Part shown: positions 42,463 to 52,489 of the stretch, piece by piece
How the letters are laid out: each line of letters begins with the position of its first letter
Position numbering within the stretch: the first letter of the stretch is position 1
Assembly: GCF_002734285.1 (NCBI RefSeq)
Contig: NZ_NSEA01000014.1
Coordinates: 62,001 to 126,000 of the forward strand
DNA length: 64,000 nt
Direction: 5' to 3'
Source: Fredinandcohnia onubensis
GTDB lineage: Bacteria; Bacillota; Bacilli; Bacillales; Bacillaceae_L
The notes under the pieces: model-generated
What the model saw: only the letters and a program-made list of their open reading frames with translations
Told to the model about the DNA's origin: nothing
Database searches by the model: none
Translations under genes and position numbers: made by a program

Positions 42463-44310
42463 TCAGAACTCTAAATCCACTCTTAATTCATCAACATACT
42501 CCCTCGAGCCTGTTACGATTAAACGATCCCCAAGCTGAAGCTCAGTGTCACCATGTGGAACAATCGAGTCTTTGCCTCTAAAAATTCGAACAAAGATTAC
42601 ATCCCCTGTAAACGGGAAATTTCGTAGCATTGTGCCATCATAAAGACTATTGTTCATTTCAATCTGATACAAGGACTGCTCCTGATTAGTCAAGATTGTC
42701 ATGATACTAGGCGCCTCGATTAACGCACGAAGTAATGTATTGGTAGACATTAGTAAAGAGAAGACATCTATATTAAGGTCTTTTAGCTCATCACCAAGCT
42801 CGCCTGATTCAATTCTTGCAATTACACGGTCTACTCCATTTTCCTTCGCGAATTTTGCAATTTCAGCATTCATCTCATCAGATCCCGATGTTATCACTAA
42901 GATATCCACATCAAAAACATCGGAAGCTTTTAGCGTGTCAATCGAATAATCAGAGAGTTCAACAATATCAAACACTGAATCAGAATGTCTTTTATCAATT
43001 TTATCCTGCACAGTATGATAAAGTGTCGTATCATATAGTTTCGAATTCAATTCTCGTGTTACTGGTAAGGTCATCTGGTTTGCACCAATAAATGCAACAC
43101 GGATAACAGGTTCTTCGACCACTTGCTTTGGAAAAAGCTTTTTAAACCCAATAGGTGAAACAATACTTGCAATAACCGCCACCAAGATTAAAGCGCCTGA
43201 CATTCTATCATCAATGATTCCCATCTTCTCCCCAACAGTTGCAGCAGCAATAACTAAGGATAACGTTGATGTTAATAACGCACCTGCTCCTATCGTCGTT
43301 CTCCAATCATACCATCGCTTAATATAAAGAATCGGAAGCATTTTTGAAATGACTAATGCTATAAATAACAAGGGAATGAGCAATAAAATCTTCGGATCTT
43401 GGAAGAGTGCCCATAAATCAAGTTCGACCCCAATCATTACAAAAAAGATTGGAATTAAAAATCCATAACCAAATGAATCAAGCTTTTGCACCATTTCATG
43501 GTTTGGAGATAATAATGATACTAAGACACCCGCTAAAAATGCTCCTAAAATATTTTCTGCACCAATTGTCTCAGAAAGAGCAACTAATATCATAATTAAC
43601 GCAAAAATGGCTCTTGTTCCAATTTGGATTGTTCCCTTTGACATCGTTTCTAGGAAAGAACGATTTTGGAATCTTTTTCCAACGAAGTAGAGGAGTACAC
43701 CTGCACCGAATAGGATTAATAGTAGCCACATATTGCTCTCTCCGCCACCATAAATTGAAGCAAAAACAGCAAGTAAAATCATTGTCACGAGGTCAGCCAC
43801 AACTGCGACTAATAAAATAATCTGACCGATATTCGTTTTCATGATTTGTGCATCCTTAAGAGTTGGTACGACAACTCCTAAAGAGATAGTGGAAATGATT
43901 AATGTCATTAAAAATGCATTATCCGTAAACCCAGTCCACACAAACATATATGATAATAGTAGTGATAAAATAAATATTCCTGCAAAAACAATTAACGAAA
44001 CTAAGAAAGTATTTGGAGCCTTTTTGCCATTAGGAAGCTTTTGTCGCTTCTTCCCTCCTGCAAAAGCAGTAAAGTCAATCTCAACTCCACTTAAAAACAT
44101 TAAAAAGATAAATCCTAATGTAGATAATGTTTCAAGCCACATATCAGGTTCGACAACATCGAAACCACTTTTTCCAATAATAATCCCCATGATAATTTCA
44201 GCTACAACGACAGGTATTGCCCGTAATTTAAACCTATGTAATAACAGTGGTGTCAAAAAGGCCACCACCATCACGATAACTAACGAAGTTAATGAAGCAC
44301 CATGTTCCAT
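42463..44310 (-). CDS. yjbQ: YjbQ, CPA2-type cation/proton antiporter with TrkA domains
   Basis: A 615-residue protein. About 12 transmembrane helices (residues 10-385) form the Na+/H+ exchanger domain (VVAEIIMGIIIGKSG, FLMFLSGVEID). They are followed by a RCK/TrkA-N-like domain (about 405-515) and a TrkA-C domain (530-615, GDTELQLGDRLIVTG). The RCK domain would sense a nucleotide or K+. Length and neighbours (fabI, mgtE) match B. subtilis YjbQ. The ion is probably K+ or Na+. Confidence 0.86.
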   Translation of the reverse strand: MEHGASLTSLVIVMVVAFLTPLLLHRFKLRAIPVVVAEIIMGIIIGKSGFDVVEPDMWLETLSTLGFIFLMFLSGVEIDFTAFAGGKKRQKLPNGKKAPNTFLVSLIVFAGIFILSLLLSYMFVWTGFTDNAFLMTLIISTISLGVVVPTLKDAQIMKTNIGQIILLVAVVADLVTMILLAVFASIYGGGESNMWLLLILFGAGVLLYFVGKRFQNRSFLETMSKGTIQIGTRAIFALIMILVALSETIGAENILGAFLAGVLVSLLSPNHEMVQKLDSFGYGFLIPIFFVMIGVELDLWALFQDPKILLLIPLLFIALVISKMLPILYIKRWYDWRTTIGAGALLTSTLSLVIAAATVGEKMGIIDDRMSGALILVAVIASIVSPIGFKKLFPKQVVEEPVIRVAFIGANQMTLPVTRELNSKLYDTTLYHTVQDKIDKRHSDSVFDIVELSDYSIDTLKASDVFDVDILVITSGSDEMNAEIAKFAKENGVDRVIARIESGELGDELKDLNIDVFSLLMSTNTLLRALIEAPSIMTILTNQEQSLYQIEMNNSLYDGTMLRNFPFTGDVIFVRIFRGKDSIVPHGDTELQLGDRLIVTGSREYVDELRVDLEF

Positions 44311-44344
44311 ACTTTACCCCCTTGTGAATAAGAATAAGATAAAA

Positions 44345-45724
44345 TTAAACTAAATAAGTCATAAAGAAAGTTGCTAACCCGAAATAAATTAAAATACTGA
44401 TAATATCATTGATTGTGGTGATAAAAGGCCCTGACGCAACCGCCGGGTCAACCTTTAACCGATGCATAAGTAATGGTACAAGTGCACCTGCAAGAGTCGC
44501 GACTATCAATGTAACAAATATAGACAAACCAACAAGTAATCCAAGATAGAGGTTTTCTTGCCAAAAATAAACAATAAACATTATTACCGTTCCACAAACA
44601 GCACCAGTTATAACTCCTGTGCCGGCTTCTCTCATGATCAATAGCCATTTATTTTCTTCCTCATCTTCACCAATCGCTATTCTCCGGACAGCAACAGCCA
44701 AGGCTTGTGTTCCGGTATTACCTGCCATACCAGCAATTAACGGAATGAAGACAGCTAATATTGCAACCTGATCGAGTGTTGCTTCAAATCGCCCAATTAG
44801 GCTTGCTGTTAGCATTCCAAGGAAAGATAAAATAATGAGCCAGGGCAATCTCTTTTTTGCTGAAGTAAAAATGTTTTTATCTGCAGAATCAACATCTGAA
44901 ATTCCCGCAAGTTTTGAGTAATCATCAGATGCTTCTTCATCCATAACATCGATAATATCATCTACTGTAATTATCCCCAATAAATGGTTTTGGAAGTCAA
45001 CTACCGGAACAGCTAAGAAATTATAGTCTTTCATCCTACGAGCAACTTCTTCCTGATCTTCACTAACAGACACGGAGACAACTCGGTCATTCATAATTTC
45101 ACTAATCATTGTGTCATCATCAGTTACAAGTAAATCTCGAATAGAAATAACACCCACAAGGTGTTTTTCCTCATCTATCACATAAATATAGTAAATCGTT
45201 TCAGCACGAGGAGCTTCCTTTTTCAAAATATACATCGCTGATTTAACCGTTTGATTAGCATGTATCGCGATAAATTCGGTAGTCATGATACTACCGGCAG
45301 TATATTCCTCATAATGAAGGAGTTGTTTAATTTCCCCAGCAGCTTCATCATCCATAATTGTTAAGTAGCTTGCGACCTGCTCTTTATCTAATTCATTTAA
45401 TACGTCAACAGCATCGTCCGCATACATTTGAGAAAGCATATCTGCAACAAAGGTTGGATCCATCTCAGATAGAAGCTCTTCATATTCATTCTCATCTATT
45501 TCAAGGTTTTCGAAAACCTCCGCCATTTCCGATGGAGACAAAAAAAGATATACGTGCATTCTAGCATCTTTTGGTAATTTCGCGTAGAATTTTGCTCTTT
45601 CATATGGGTGTATATCTAAAAATACGGTCCGGAACTGGTCAATATTCTCATTTTCGAGAGCTGTAAGCAATTGTTCATTTTCTAATTGCTGCTGCTCTTT
45701 TTCATTTACCTCTTGTTGTAACAT
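44345..45724 (-). CDS. mgtE: Magnesium transporter MgtE
   Basis: A 459-residue Mg2+ channel. It has an N-terminal superhelical MgtE_N domain (about 20-135, ALENENIDQFR..ELDEEQV-type repeats), two CBS domains (about 140-265; the first with ARMTTEFIAI-like text TTEFIAIHANQTVKSAMYIL), a plug helix, and five helices (285-455) with AGMAGNTGTQALAVAVRRIA, the pore signature. It opens when cytosolic Mg2+ is low. No M-box riboswitch was recognised in the 250-nt upstream gap (45725-45974). The ribosome site is AAGGGGGGG. Confidence 0.93.
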   Translation of the reverse strand: MLQQEVNEKEQQQLENEQLLTALENENIDQFRTVFLDIHPYERAKFYAKLPKDARMHVYLFLSPSEMAEVFENLEIDENEYEELLSEMDPTFVADMLSQMYADDAVDVLNELDKEQVASYLTIMDDEAAGEIKQLLHYEEYTAGSIMTTEFIAIHANQTVKSAMYILKKEAPRAETIYYIYVIDEEKHLVGVISIRDLLVTDDDTMISEIMNDRVVSVSVSEDQEEVARRMKDYNFLAVPVVDFQNHLLGIITVDDIIDVMDEEASDDYSKLAGISDVDSADKNIFTSAKKRLPWLIILSFLGMLTASLIGRFEATLDQVAILAVFIPLIAGMAGNTGTQALAVAVRRIAIGEDEEENKWLLIMREAGTGVITGAVCGTVIMFIVYFWQENLYLGLLVGLSIFVTLIVATLAGALVPLLMHRLKVDPAVASGPFITTINDIISILIYFGLATFFMTYLV

Positions 45725-45974
45725 GTAGTTCCCCCCCTTACAACTGAAAAAACAAAAAATTTACATACATTTTCAGATATGTAACATACGACCATTTACT
45801 TTTTGTGGCTATATGTATATCATTTTTTATTTAGTGAACTGCTATGTAAAGATTTGCAATCAATCAAAAATAAGCTAAGATAAAATTGGCTATTTATGAT
45901 AAAGTGGATATTGAATTATACCCTGTTTTCTATAATATAAAACTCGTGCCAGATTAGAAAGGATTTTTTTATCC

Positions 45975-47150
45975 ATGAATAAAGAAAATACTCCACAAAA
46001 AATTGATTATACATTGTTGTTTATTTTATTTCTAATGGCTATCCTTAGCGCCATTGCAATCCAAAGTGCACAACCCTTTTTACCGGAAAAGCTTAAAAAT
46101 ATCAATTTCGCTGCACAACAACTTCAATGGTATGTAATAGGAATTGTCGCGATTATTGGAACAATGGTGATCGACTTTGATCGATTTAAAATGATTTCCT
46201 GGTATTTATATGGGTTTGGAATGGTGTTATTATTTGGTCTGTTTGTTGAAAAATATATTGTTGACATCCCCTTCGCTTCTAAAGTAAAGGGAGCAACAAG
46301 TTGGTACAACTTTGGTTTTGCAAGCTTCCAGCCCTCTGAATTAATGAAAATATTTATGATTATTGTACTAAGTAAAATTATTTCGGATCATCGTGAAAAT
46401 TATCCTATAAATACAGTAAAGGATGACCTGCTTCTTATCGGAAAGATTTTACTAGCGTCTGCTCCTCCTATTGGGTTTTTAGTATTACAGCCTGATATGG
46501 GAATGACTATGGTCTTTATGTCAATCATTGCTACAATGCTACTTGTTGCTGGTATTAAATGGAGAATTATTTTTACAGCTATATTTTCAGCAGTTCTTGC
46601 AATATCTACAGGTGTGTTTTTATACTTTTATTTTCCTGACTTTTTCTTTAAATATATTATACAAGACTATCAGATGAGTCGATTTTATGGTTGGCTTGCT
46701 CCTTTTGAAACTGCTGGAAATGAGGGTCACCAATTAGTTCGTTCCTTACTCGCAATCGGTTCTGGCCAATTGCATGGCAAAGGATTCCAGGAATCTGAGG
46801 TTACGATTCCAGAAGGTCACACCGATTTTATTTTCGCTGTAGTGGCAGAGCAATTCGGATTTGTTGGAACAAGTATTATTATTTCTTTATTCTTCTTATT
46901 AATCTATCGAATGATTCATATAGCATTAGAAAGCCATGACCCATTCGGGAGTTATCTATGTGCAGGTGTAATTGGAATGATCACCTTTCAAGTATTCCAA
47001 AACATTGGAATGACAGTTGGAATTCTACCAATCACAGGTCTTCCATTGCCATTCATTAGTTACGGGGGTAGTTCCCTAGCAACCTATATGATCGCAATCG
47101 GGATTGTACTAAATGTTCGTTCTAGAACAAAGAAATTCATGTTTGATTAA
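45975..47150 (+). CDS. RodA/FtsW/SpoVE-family lipid II polymerase
   Basis: A 391-residue SEDS protein with about ten transmembrane helices. The family signatures are present: FASFQPSELMKIFMII, LQPDMGMTMVF, PEGHTDFIFAVVAEQFG (with the catalytic Asp) and LPITGLPLPFISYGGSSL. SEDS proteins are glycosyltransferases that polymerise peptidoglycan with a partner class B PBP. This copy is nearest to RodA in length (about 393); no PBP is adjacent. It could be a secondary RodA, or sporulation-specific. Confidence 0.88.
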   Translation: MNKENTPQKIDYTLLFILFLMAILSAIAIQSAQPFLPEKLKNINFAAQQLQWYVIGIVAIIGTMVIDFDRFKMISWYLYGFGMVLLFGLFVEKYIVDIPFASKVKGATSWYNFGFASFQPSELMKIFMIIVLSKIISDHRENYPINTVKDDLLLIGKILLASAPPIGFLVLQPDMGMTMVFMSIIATMLLVAGIKWRIIFTAIFSAVLAISTGVFLYFYFPDFFFKYIIQDYQMSRFYGWLAPFETAGNEGHQLVRSLLAIGSGQLHGKGFQESEVTIPEGHTDFIFAVVAEQFGFVGTSIIISLFFLLIYRMIHIALESHDPFGSYLCAGVIGMITFQVFQNIGMTVGILPITGLPLPFISYGGSSLATYMIAIGIVLNVRSRTKKFMFD

Positions 47151-47167
47151 CTTAAACATTATGAAAT

Positions 47168-47215
47168 AAAATCACGCCATTTTTCTTATAATAGTGAGAG
47201 TGGCGTGATTTTTTT
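47168..47215 (+). terminator. Terminator of the rodA-like gene
   Basis: An 11-bp stem (AAATCACGCCA / TGGCGTGATTT) with a 22-nt loop, then TTTTT. Confidence 0.85.
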
Positions 47216-47290
47216 ACGTTTATAACTTGTGAATAAGATATATATATGGCACAAAACTGCCGAGAACGCATTTTTAGGATGGTGCTTAAG

Positions 47291-48028
47291 ATGAAAATTG
47301 ATGTAATTGGTGACATACATGGATGCTTTCAGGAGTTTAAAGAGTTAACAACTAGGCTAGGGTATTCCTGGGAAAGCGGGATTCCACTACATAATGAACG
47401 TACATTAGCCTTTGTCGGTGATTTAACAGACCGAGGTCCTGAGTCATTGAAAGTGGTTGAAACAGTGTATCAGCTTGTCGTCCAAGCAAAGAAGGCATAC
47501 TACGTGCCGGGCAACCACTGCAATAAACTGTATCGGTTTTTTATTGGGAATAAGGTTCAAACCACACATGGCTTGGAAACAACCGTTGCAGAATATGAGG
47601 CGTTGTCCAAAAAGGAACAAGAGTCAATCCGTAATCAGTTTATTGAATTGTACGATGCCGCCCCCTTGTACGAGAGGTTAGATGGAGGAAAGCTAGTAAT
47701 AGCTCACGCAGGGATTCGTGAGGATTACATCGGCCGCAATGATAAAAAAGTTAAAACGTTTGTGTTATATGGAGATATTACGGGAAAGAACAACCCTGAT
47801 GGAACGCCGGAAAGACGTGATTGGGCTAAGCATTATAAGGGATCTTCGTGGATAGTCTATGGGCACACACCAGTGAGAGAACCTAGACGGGTAAATCATA
47901 CACTAAATATCGACACCGGATGTGTGTTTGGCGGTAGTTTAACTGCATTAAGGTATCCTGAAATGGAGACTGTATCTGTGCCTTCTACAATGCCTCTTGT
48001 TGAGGAGAAGTTTCGGGAGTTTGGGTAG
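47291..48028 (+). CDS. prpE: PrpE, symmetrical Ap4A hydrolase / phosphatase
   Basis: A 245-residue metallophosphatase of the PPP family. It has the metal-binding motifs GDIHGCFQE (residues 7-15), [10 protein letters not shown] and GNHCNK, plus the later HTPVREPR. PrpE hydrolyses dinucleoside tetraphosphates and has been linked to germination in B. subtilis. The ATG at 47291 is the start equivalent to that of B. subtilis PrpE (244 residues); the frame from 47246 is longer without support. It is convergent with yjbO. Confidence 0.88.
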   Translation: MKIDVIGDIHGCFQEFKELTTRLGYSWESGIPLHNERTLAFVGDLTDRGPESLKVVETVYQLVVQAKKAYYVPGNHCNKLYRFFIGNKVQTTHGLETTVAEYEALSKKEQESIRNQFIELYDAAPLYERLDGGKLVIAHAGIREDYIGRNDKKVKTFVLYGDITGKNNPDGTPERRDWAKHYKGSSWIVYGHTPVREPRRVNHTLNIDTGCVFGGSLTALRYPEMETVSVPSTMPLVEEKFREFG

Positions 48029-48169
48029 GTGGTGTTGGATTAGAGCTTGGGAACGTGCTCGAAACTGGGTCTTACGTTTCCCCTTTTGTTTGAGTTCCTC
48101 GGCGATCGGGTACGATTCACACCATTTTGTTCGAGATTCTCGGTAAACAGGACACATCCTCCTCCACAC

Positions 48170-48197
48170 AAAAAGCGACCTCACAAGGTCGCTTTTT
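48170..48197. terminator. Terminator embedded in the end of yjbO
   Basis: An 11-bp stem (AAAAAGCGACC / GGTCGCTTTTT) with a 6-nt loop. The last codons of yjbO lie inside its minus-strand first arm. It serves both yjbO and prpE, which converge here. Confidence 0.85.
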
Positions 48198-49080
48198 CCA
48201 ATAATCCCCTCATATCCTTAGGTAGTTCTGCTTGAAAGACTAACTCTTTTTTATCCATTGGATGCCAAAATGAAAGTTCTCGGCAATGGAGTGCTTGCCT
48301 GCCCATTTCCGCTTTCTTCCCCCCATACAGATCATCTCCTACAATCGGATGGCCAATATGAGATAGATGGACGCGGATTTGATGGGTACGTCCCGTCTCA
48401 AGCTGCAACCACACATGCGTCCACTCACCAAGCTCTTGAATAACTCGAAAATGAGTAACCGCCCTTTGTCCATCCTGCCGCACTTGGCGCTCAATAATAC
48501 TATCGTCCTTCCTGCCGATTGGGTCATCAATCGTTCCAGAATCCACTTCCAATTTACCGTGTACAATCGCTTCATATGCCCTTTTCAATCTTCCAGTTTT
48601 CTGCTGCTCCGATAATAGATGATGAATATGGCGATGTTTAGCAACTAATAATAAACCTGACGTATCTCGATCAAGGCGATTAACCAAATGAACGGTCGCA
48701 TTAAGACCTGTAGAATTATAATAAAACAATAATGCATTGGCTAAACTGTCTGCCCGGCTTTCCCGTGAAGGGATTGATTGCTGATGGGGAGGTTTGTTCA
48801 CCACCAATACATAAGGGTCCTCATACACAATCTGTAATGGTAGATTCTTAGGAAGTAATTCCATGCTCGGCTCCTCAGGCGGGAATACGACCTTCAAGAC
48901 TTCCCCCTCCATTAATAGGTGACGAACTGTAACAGAAGTATCATTAATAAAGATACCCCCACCAGCAAATTTAATATCTGTAAGAGCCGTTTTCGAAATT
49001 TGCTGCTCTCTTAAAAATTCTCTAATCAATTTTCCCGTGTCCCGTGAAGAGATTTTCCATTCTAATGTAAATTGAGCCAC
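48181..49080 (-). CDS. yjbO: YjbO, RluA-family pseudouridine synthase
   Basis: A 299-residue enzyme that isomerises uridine in RNA. An S4-like N-terminal part (about 10-80) precedes the catalytic domain. The active-site block is VNRLDRDTSGLLLVAK (Asp in RLDRDTSG) and a later block is ETGRTHQIRVHLSHIGHPIVGD. The start is GTG. It is followed by nadF in the operon with yjbM and yjbL upstream, as in B. subtilis. Which RNA is modified is unknown. Confidence 0.9.
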   Translation of the reverse strand: MAQFTLEWKISSRDTGKLIREFLREQQISKTALTDIKFAGGGIFINDTSVTVRHLLMEGEVLKVVFPPEEPSMELLPKNLPLQIVYEDPYVLVVNKPPHQQSIPSRESRADSLANALLFYYNSTGLNATVHLVNRLDRDTSGLLLVAKHRHIHHLLSEQQKTGRLKRAYEAIVHGKLEVDSGTIDDPIGRKDDSIIERQVRQDGQRAVTHFRVIQELGEWTHVWLQLETGRTHQIRVHLSHIGHPIVGDDLYGGKKAEMGRQALHCRELSFWHPMDKKELVFQAELPKDMRGLLEKATL

Positions 49081-49098
49081 AATCCTTTTTTCCTTTCC

Positions 49099-49893
49099 TC
49101 AATCCGAAATAAACGAATCACGCACTCTTTTCCAGAATGGGAAAGGTCGGAAGCGTGCGAAACGTACTTTTTCCGGAGCTACTCGGCATTGAATGGATTT
49201 AACATCCTTGTGTAAAAGGGTTAAATGGTCAATCGTGATATGAAAATCCACGTCGTTCACGGGTTTCATCACAATCGTATGATGATTCGGTAAAATCAAT
49301 GGCGAACCCACTGTTCGAAACACCCGATTATTAATCGAAGCCATTTCTGCTACCTGAATTGCCTCGATAGCCGGATGTAATATAGCACCACCAAGCGCTT
49401 TATTATACGCAGTGCTTCCAGAAGGTGTGGAAATACACAACCCATCCCCACGGAATGTTTCAAAAAGCTGACCCTTGATCTCAAGGTCCATTACGAGTGA
49501 GCCTTCCACACTTTTCACCGTACACTCATTCAATGCGAGATATCTTGACTCTCTTCCCCCATTAATATACCGGATATATACTTCAAGTAATGGATATTCA
49601 ACCACTTGATACGGGGTTTTTGCAATAGCAATCACGAGTTTTTCAATCTCTTCCGGAACCCAGTCGGCATAGAAGCCAAGATGCCCTGTGTGTATACCTA
49701 CAAATGCTGTTTTATCCAAACGACTGCGGTAACGGTGAAAGGCATATAATAGTGTTCCATCTCCTCCGACAGTAACGACAATATCTGGTTGGTCCTCATC
49801 ATAAGTGAGCCCGAAGTCCATTAAATACGTTTTAATTTTATGCATTAATGTATTAGAGTTCGAGTCACCTCTCGAAGTTACAGCAAATTTCAT
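49099..49893 (-). CDS. nadF: NAD kinase NadF (PpnK)
   Basis: A 264-residue NAD kinase that makes NADP. The ATP/NAD site [10 protein letters not shown] (around residue 45) and the block [21 protein letters not shown] (around 150) are complete. It is cytosolic. It is the second of the yjbM-nadF-yjbO run, separated by 17-18 nt from both neighbours, so the genes are surely co-transcribed. The order follows B. subtilis yjbM-yjbN-yjbO. Confidence 0.95.
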   Translation of the reverse strand: MKFAVTSRGDSNSNTLMHKIKTYLMDFGLTYDEDQPDIVVTVGGDGTLLYAFHRYRSRLDKTAFVGIHTGHLGFYADWVPEEIEKLVIAIAKTPYQVVEYPLLEVYIRYINGGRESRYLALNECTVKSVEGSLVMDLEIKGQLFETFRGDGLCISTPSGSTAYNKALGGAILHPAIEAIQVAEMASINNRVFRTVGSPLILPNHHTIVMKPVNDVDFHITIDHLTLLHKDVKSIQCRVAPEKVRFARFRPFPFWKRVRDSFISD

Positions 49894-49910
49894 ATTTTAC
49901 ACCCTATCTA

Positions 49911-50552
49911 TTATGATTTATCAGAGTCATTACCTTCAGCTTTTCTTGAAAAAATAACTTGAGCTTCTTGAATTTCGCCACGAATCTTAGACATTTCCTC
50001 ATCAAGCTGAAAAGCAGCCTCTGCAGCACGTTGTAGACGGTTCTCAATTTCTTGCGGGAATCTGCCCTTATATTTGTAATTTAAGGAGTGTTCGATGGTT
50101 GCCCAAAAGTTCATAGCAAGTGTGCGTACTTGTATTTCTACAAGGATCTTCTTTTCTCCATTAATCGTTTGTACCGGGTATTTGATCACAAGATGATAGG
50201 ATCGATACCCACTATCTTTCTTTTTGGAGATATAGTCTCGCTCTTCAATGATTTCAAAATCATTCCGCATCTTCAATATTTCAACGACCCTTTTAATATC
50301 GTCTACAAATTGGCACATCATTCTTAGGCCTGCAATGTCTTGCATCTCTTCTTCGATATGATCAAGTGGTATATTTTTCTTAGCAGCTTTATCTAAAATA
50401 CTAGGGATTGGCTTTACTCTTCCAGTTACGAACTCAATCGGGGAATGGGTACCTTGCATTTCGAATTGAGTTCTCATTCCTTTTAGCTTAACCTTTAGCT
50501 CATCAACAGCTTGCTTATATGGAGCCAAAAAAAGATCCCAGTCTTTACTCAT
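49911..50552 (-). CDS. yjbM: Small alarmone synthetase YjbM (SAS1/RelQ)
   Basis: A 213-residue (p)ppGpp synthetase without hydrolase or TGS domains. It shows IAGLRMMCQFVDDIKRV, DYISKKKDSGYRSYHLVI (ATP/GTP-binding core) and VEIQVRTLAMNFWATIEHSLNYKY. The length equals SAS1 (211). It works as a homotetramer in the cytosol and is stimulated by pppGpp. A helical C-terminus, AAEAAFQLDEEMSKIRGEI, follows. It heads the yjbM-nadF-yjbO group; its start lies 33 nt after the yjbL stop. Confidence 0.93.
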   Translation of the reverse strand: MSKDWDLFLAPYKQAVDELKVKLKGMRTQFEMQGTHSPIEFVTGRVKPIPSILDKAAKKNIPLDHIEEEMQDIAGLRMMCQFVDDIKRVVEILKMRNDFEIIEERDYISKKKDSGYRSYHLVIKYPVQTINGEKKILVEIQVRTLAMNFWATIEHSLNYKYKGRFPQEIENRLQRAAEAAFQLDEEMSKIRGEIQEAQVIFSRKAEGNDSDKS

Positions 50553-50585
50553 AATAGCCCCCCCTGTTTGTCTAAGCTATAACAA

Positions 50586-50954
50586 TCAAAATGTTTTTTC
50601 AACAAGCTCGACCATTTCATTTCCATAGTTGGTGTTACCTTCAATGTTTTGTAACAGGTACTCCAATTCAGGGATGATGTCGATAAGTTCAATTTCGTTT
50701 TCTTCAAGGTGTAAAATAACTTTTTGATTTTCAGAGATAACATTTTTAAGTGATGGCCATATAGATGACGGCAAGCTCACATATATAAATTCTTTTTCAT
50801 TTTCTAATTTGTAGATAAATGCTAATGAGTCAGAATCCACAAGCATTTGTCCACTAGCCTGCAAACCGGCTGTGTCAAAATTTGGTCTTTCTGCAATTAG
50901 CTCTAATTGGTTGTTAGAGGTGTTCATTTCACTAATTTCAATACGTTTCTGCAT
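50586..50954 (-). CDS. yjbL: YjbL-like small protein
   Basis: A 122-residue soluble protein, the same length as B. subtilis YjbL and in the same place. It begins MQKRIEISEMNTSNNQLEL, has a beta-like middle (FIYKLENEKEFIYVSLP) and an acidic C-terminus. AAAGGAG 7 nt upstream decides this start; the frame from 51035 is longer without a site. Function unknown. Confidence 0.75.
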   Translation of the reverse strand: MQKRIEISEMNTSNNQLELIAERPNFDTAGLQASGQMLVDSDSLAFIYKLENEKEFIYVSLPSSIWPSLKNVISENQKVILHLEENEIELIDIIPELEYLLQNIEGNTNYGNEMVELVEKTF

Positions 50955-51100
50955 CAGTAAGCTCCTTTTTCTCTTTTCAAAATCCACACTTATTTTATCA
51001 TATGTACATCCATTCTTTAAAGAATTGCTAACCAAATCCTAAAAAAGATACACCATAATGATATAATAATAAAAACTAAAACAAAGGACAGGTTGAAATT

Positions 51101-51700
51101 ATGTCACAAGAGCTTGAAATTGAGTTTAAAAATATTCTAGAGGAAGATGAATACCGACAATTGCTGTCTGCGTTCTCAATTAGTGAGGACAAAAAAGTAA
51201 TTCAAGAAAATTTTTATTTTGATACACCTGATTTTTCTTTAAAGGGAGTGGGGGCTGCCCTCCGTATTCGTGAAAAGAATGGGATATATACGCTTACATT
51301 AAAACAGCCCGTTGAACGCGGTTTACTTGAGACTCATCAGGTACTAAGTAAGGAAGAAGCCGAGCAAATGCTTAATGGTGGAAACATCATTGAAGGTGAA
51401 GTTGTATCAATTCTAAAAGGGTTATCCATTAAAACCTCGGATGTTCGTTTCTTTGGCTCACTAAAAACGAAACGAGCAGAAGTTGAATATAAAAATGGCT
51501 TACTAGTACTGGATAAGAGTTACTATTTAAACCAAACTGATTTCGAGGTAGAATATGAAGTAACTGATGAAGTTAGCGGAAAAGTAATATTTTCTGAGTT
51601 ACTACAACAATACAACATACCTATTCGGAAAACAGACAATAAAATTCTTAGGTTTTATAATCGAAAAAAACAAACTCTACTAGGAGAGGAACTCACTTGA
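51101..51700 (+). CDS. yjbK: YjbK, CYTH-domain phosphatase-like protein
   Basis: A 199-residue CYTH (thiamine triphosphatase/adenylate cyclase-like) tunnel protein. The defining E-x-E-x-K motif is EIEFK at residues 6-10, with [15 protein letters not shown] and KTKRAEVEY lining the tunnel. It presumably hydrolyses triphosphates with a divalent metal. Its stop overlaps the start of yjbJ (TTGA), so they are coupled. It is divergent from yjbL. Confidence 0.9.
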   Translation: MSQELEIEFKNILEEDEYRQLLSAFSISEDKKVIQENFYFDTPDFSLKGVGAALRIREKNGIYTLTLKQPVERGLLETHQVLSKEEAEQMLNGGNIIEGEVVSILKGLSIKTSDVRFFGSLKTKRAEVEYKNGLLVLDKSYYLNQTDFEVEYEVTDEVSGKVIFSELLQQYNIPIRKTDNKILRFYNRKKQTLLGEELT

Positions 51701-52311
51701 AAATAGATTTTAAAGTATTGATGGAGCTCCAGGCTTTGCGTAACGTTTCGTCATCCGATACACCGACAACAAGTAATGATGGTTCCTTATTTAAGGACAT
51801 GCTGTTACAGCTTATGTCTAATGCTTCTAGTTCAACAACTGAAACTATACGTTCGAAGGTTAATCCTTCATCTTTAAATATCAATAATCATTATCTGCCA
51901 CTTACAATTTCGGGCTTTGCGCCTATGTCAGTTCCGAACACTTTTGATGAAATGATTCAGAATGCTGCACAAAAATACAATGTGGATGCCCGGTTAATCA
52001 GTTCTGTAATCAAGCATGAGTCTAATTTTAATCCAAATGCGAAAAGCCATGCAGGAGCTACTGGCCTCATGCAATTGATGCCTGCAACAGCGAGAGGATT
52101 AGGTGTAACCAACCTAACTGATCCTGCGCAAAGTATTGAAGGGGGCACAAAATACCTTCGAAGTATGCTTGACCGTTACAATGGAAATGTTTCACTTGCC
52201 CTTGCCGCCTATAATGCAGGACCAGGTAATGTCGATAAATATGGTGGAATTCCACCTTTCAAAGAAACACAAAACTATGTTAGAAAAGTAACAGAAACCT
52301 ATATCGGGTAA
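51697..52311 (+). CDS. yjbJ: YjbJ, lytic transglycosylase-like protein
   Basis: A 204-residue protein with a C-terminal SLT/GEWL domain (about 95-200). The catalytic Glu lies in [31 protein letters not shown], and [14 protein letters not shown] follows. The enzyme cleaves glycan strands of peptidoglycan. It starts at TTG overlapping the yjbK stop. No clear signal peptide is seen at the N-terminus, so its export route is unclear. The N-terminal about 85 residues are Ser/Thr-rich. Confidence 0.87.
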   Translation: MKIDFKVLMELQALRNVSSSDTPTTSNDGSLFKDMLLQLMSNASSSTTETIRSKVNPSSLNINNHYLPLTISGFAPMSVPNTFDEMIQNAAQKYNVDARLISSVIKHESNFNPNAKSHAGATGLMQLMPATARGLGVTNLTDPAQSIEGGTKYLRSMLDRYNGNVSLALAAYNAGPGNVDKYGGIPPFKETQNYVRKVTETYIG

Positions 52312-52312
52312 C

Positions 52313-52350
52313 AAAGTTCTCCTGGTCTAAAACAGGAGAACTTTTCTTTT
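52313..52350 (+). terminator. Terminator of yjbK-yjbJ
   Basis: A 12-bp stem (AAAGTTCTCCTG / CAGGAGAACTTT), 8-nt loop, then TCTTTT. Confidence 0.85.
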
Positions 52351-52489
52351 ATAAGCGATTTAACACTAATTCCATAAATTTCAATCGATCAAAAGTGCGC
52401 TTTATTTGAGTTAAATCTCATCCATTGATAAAATATTAGTACACTCAACATATGATAGAAACTCCTTACGAGTAGAAAGGGGTAAGGTC

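Noticed and set aside
45725-45974. M-box magnesium riboswitch before mgtE
   Set aside because: The conserved core and terminator/antiterminator pair were not recognisable in this A/T-rich gap.
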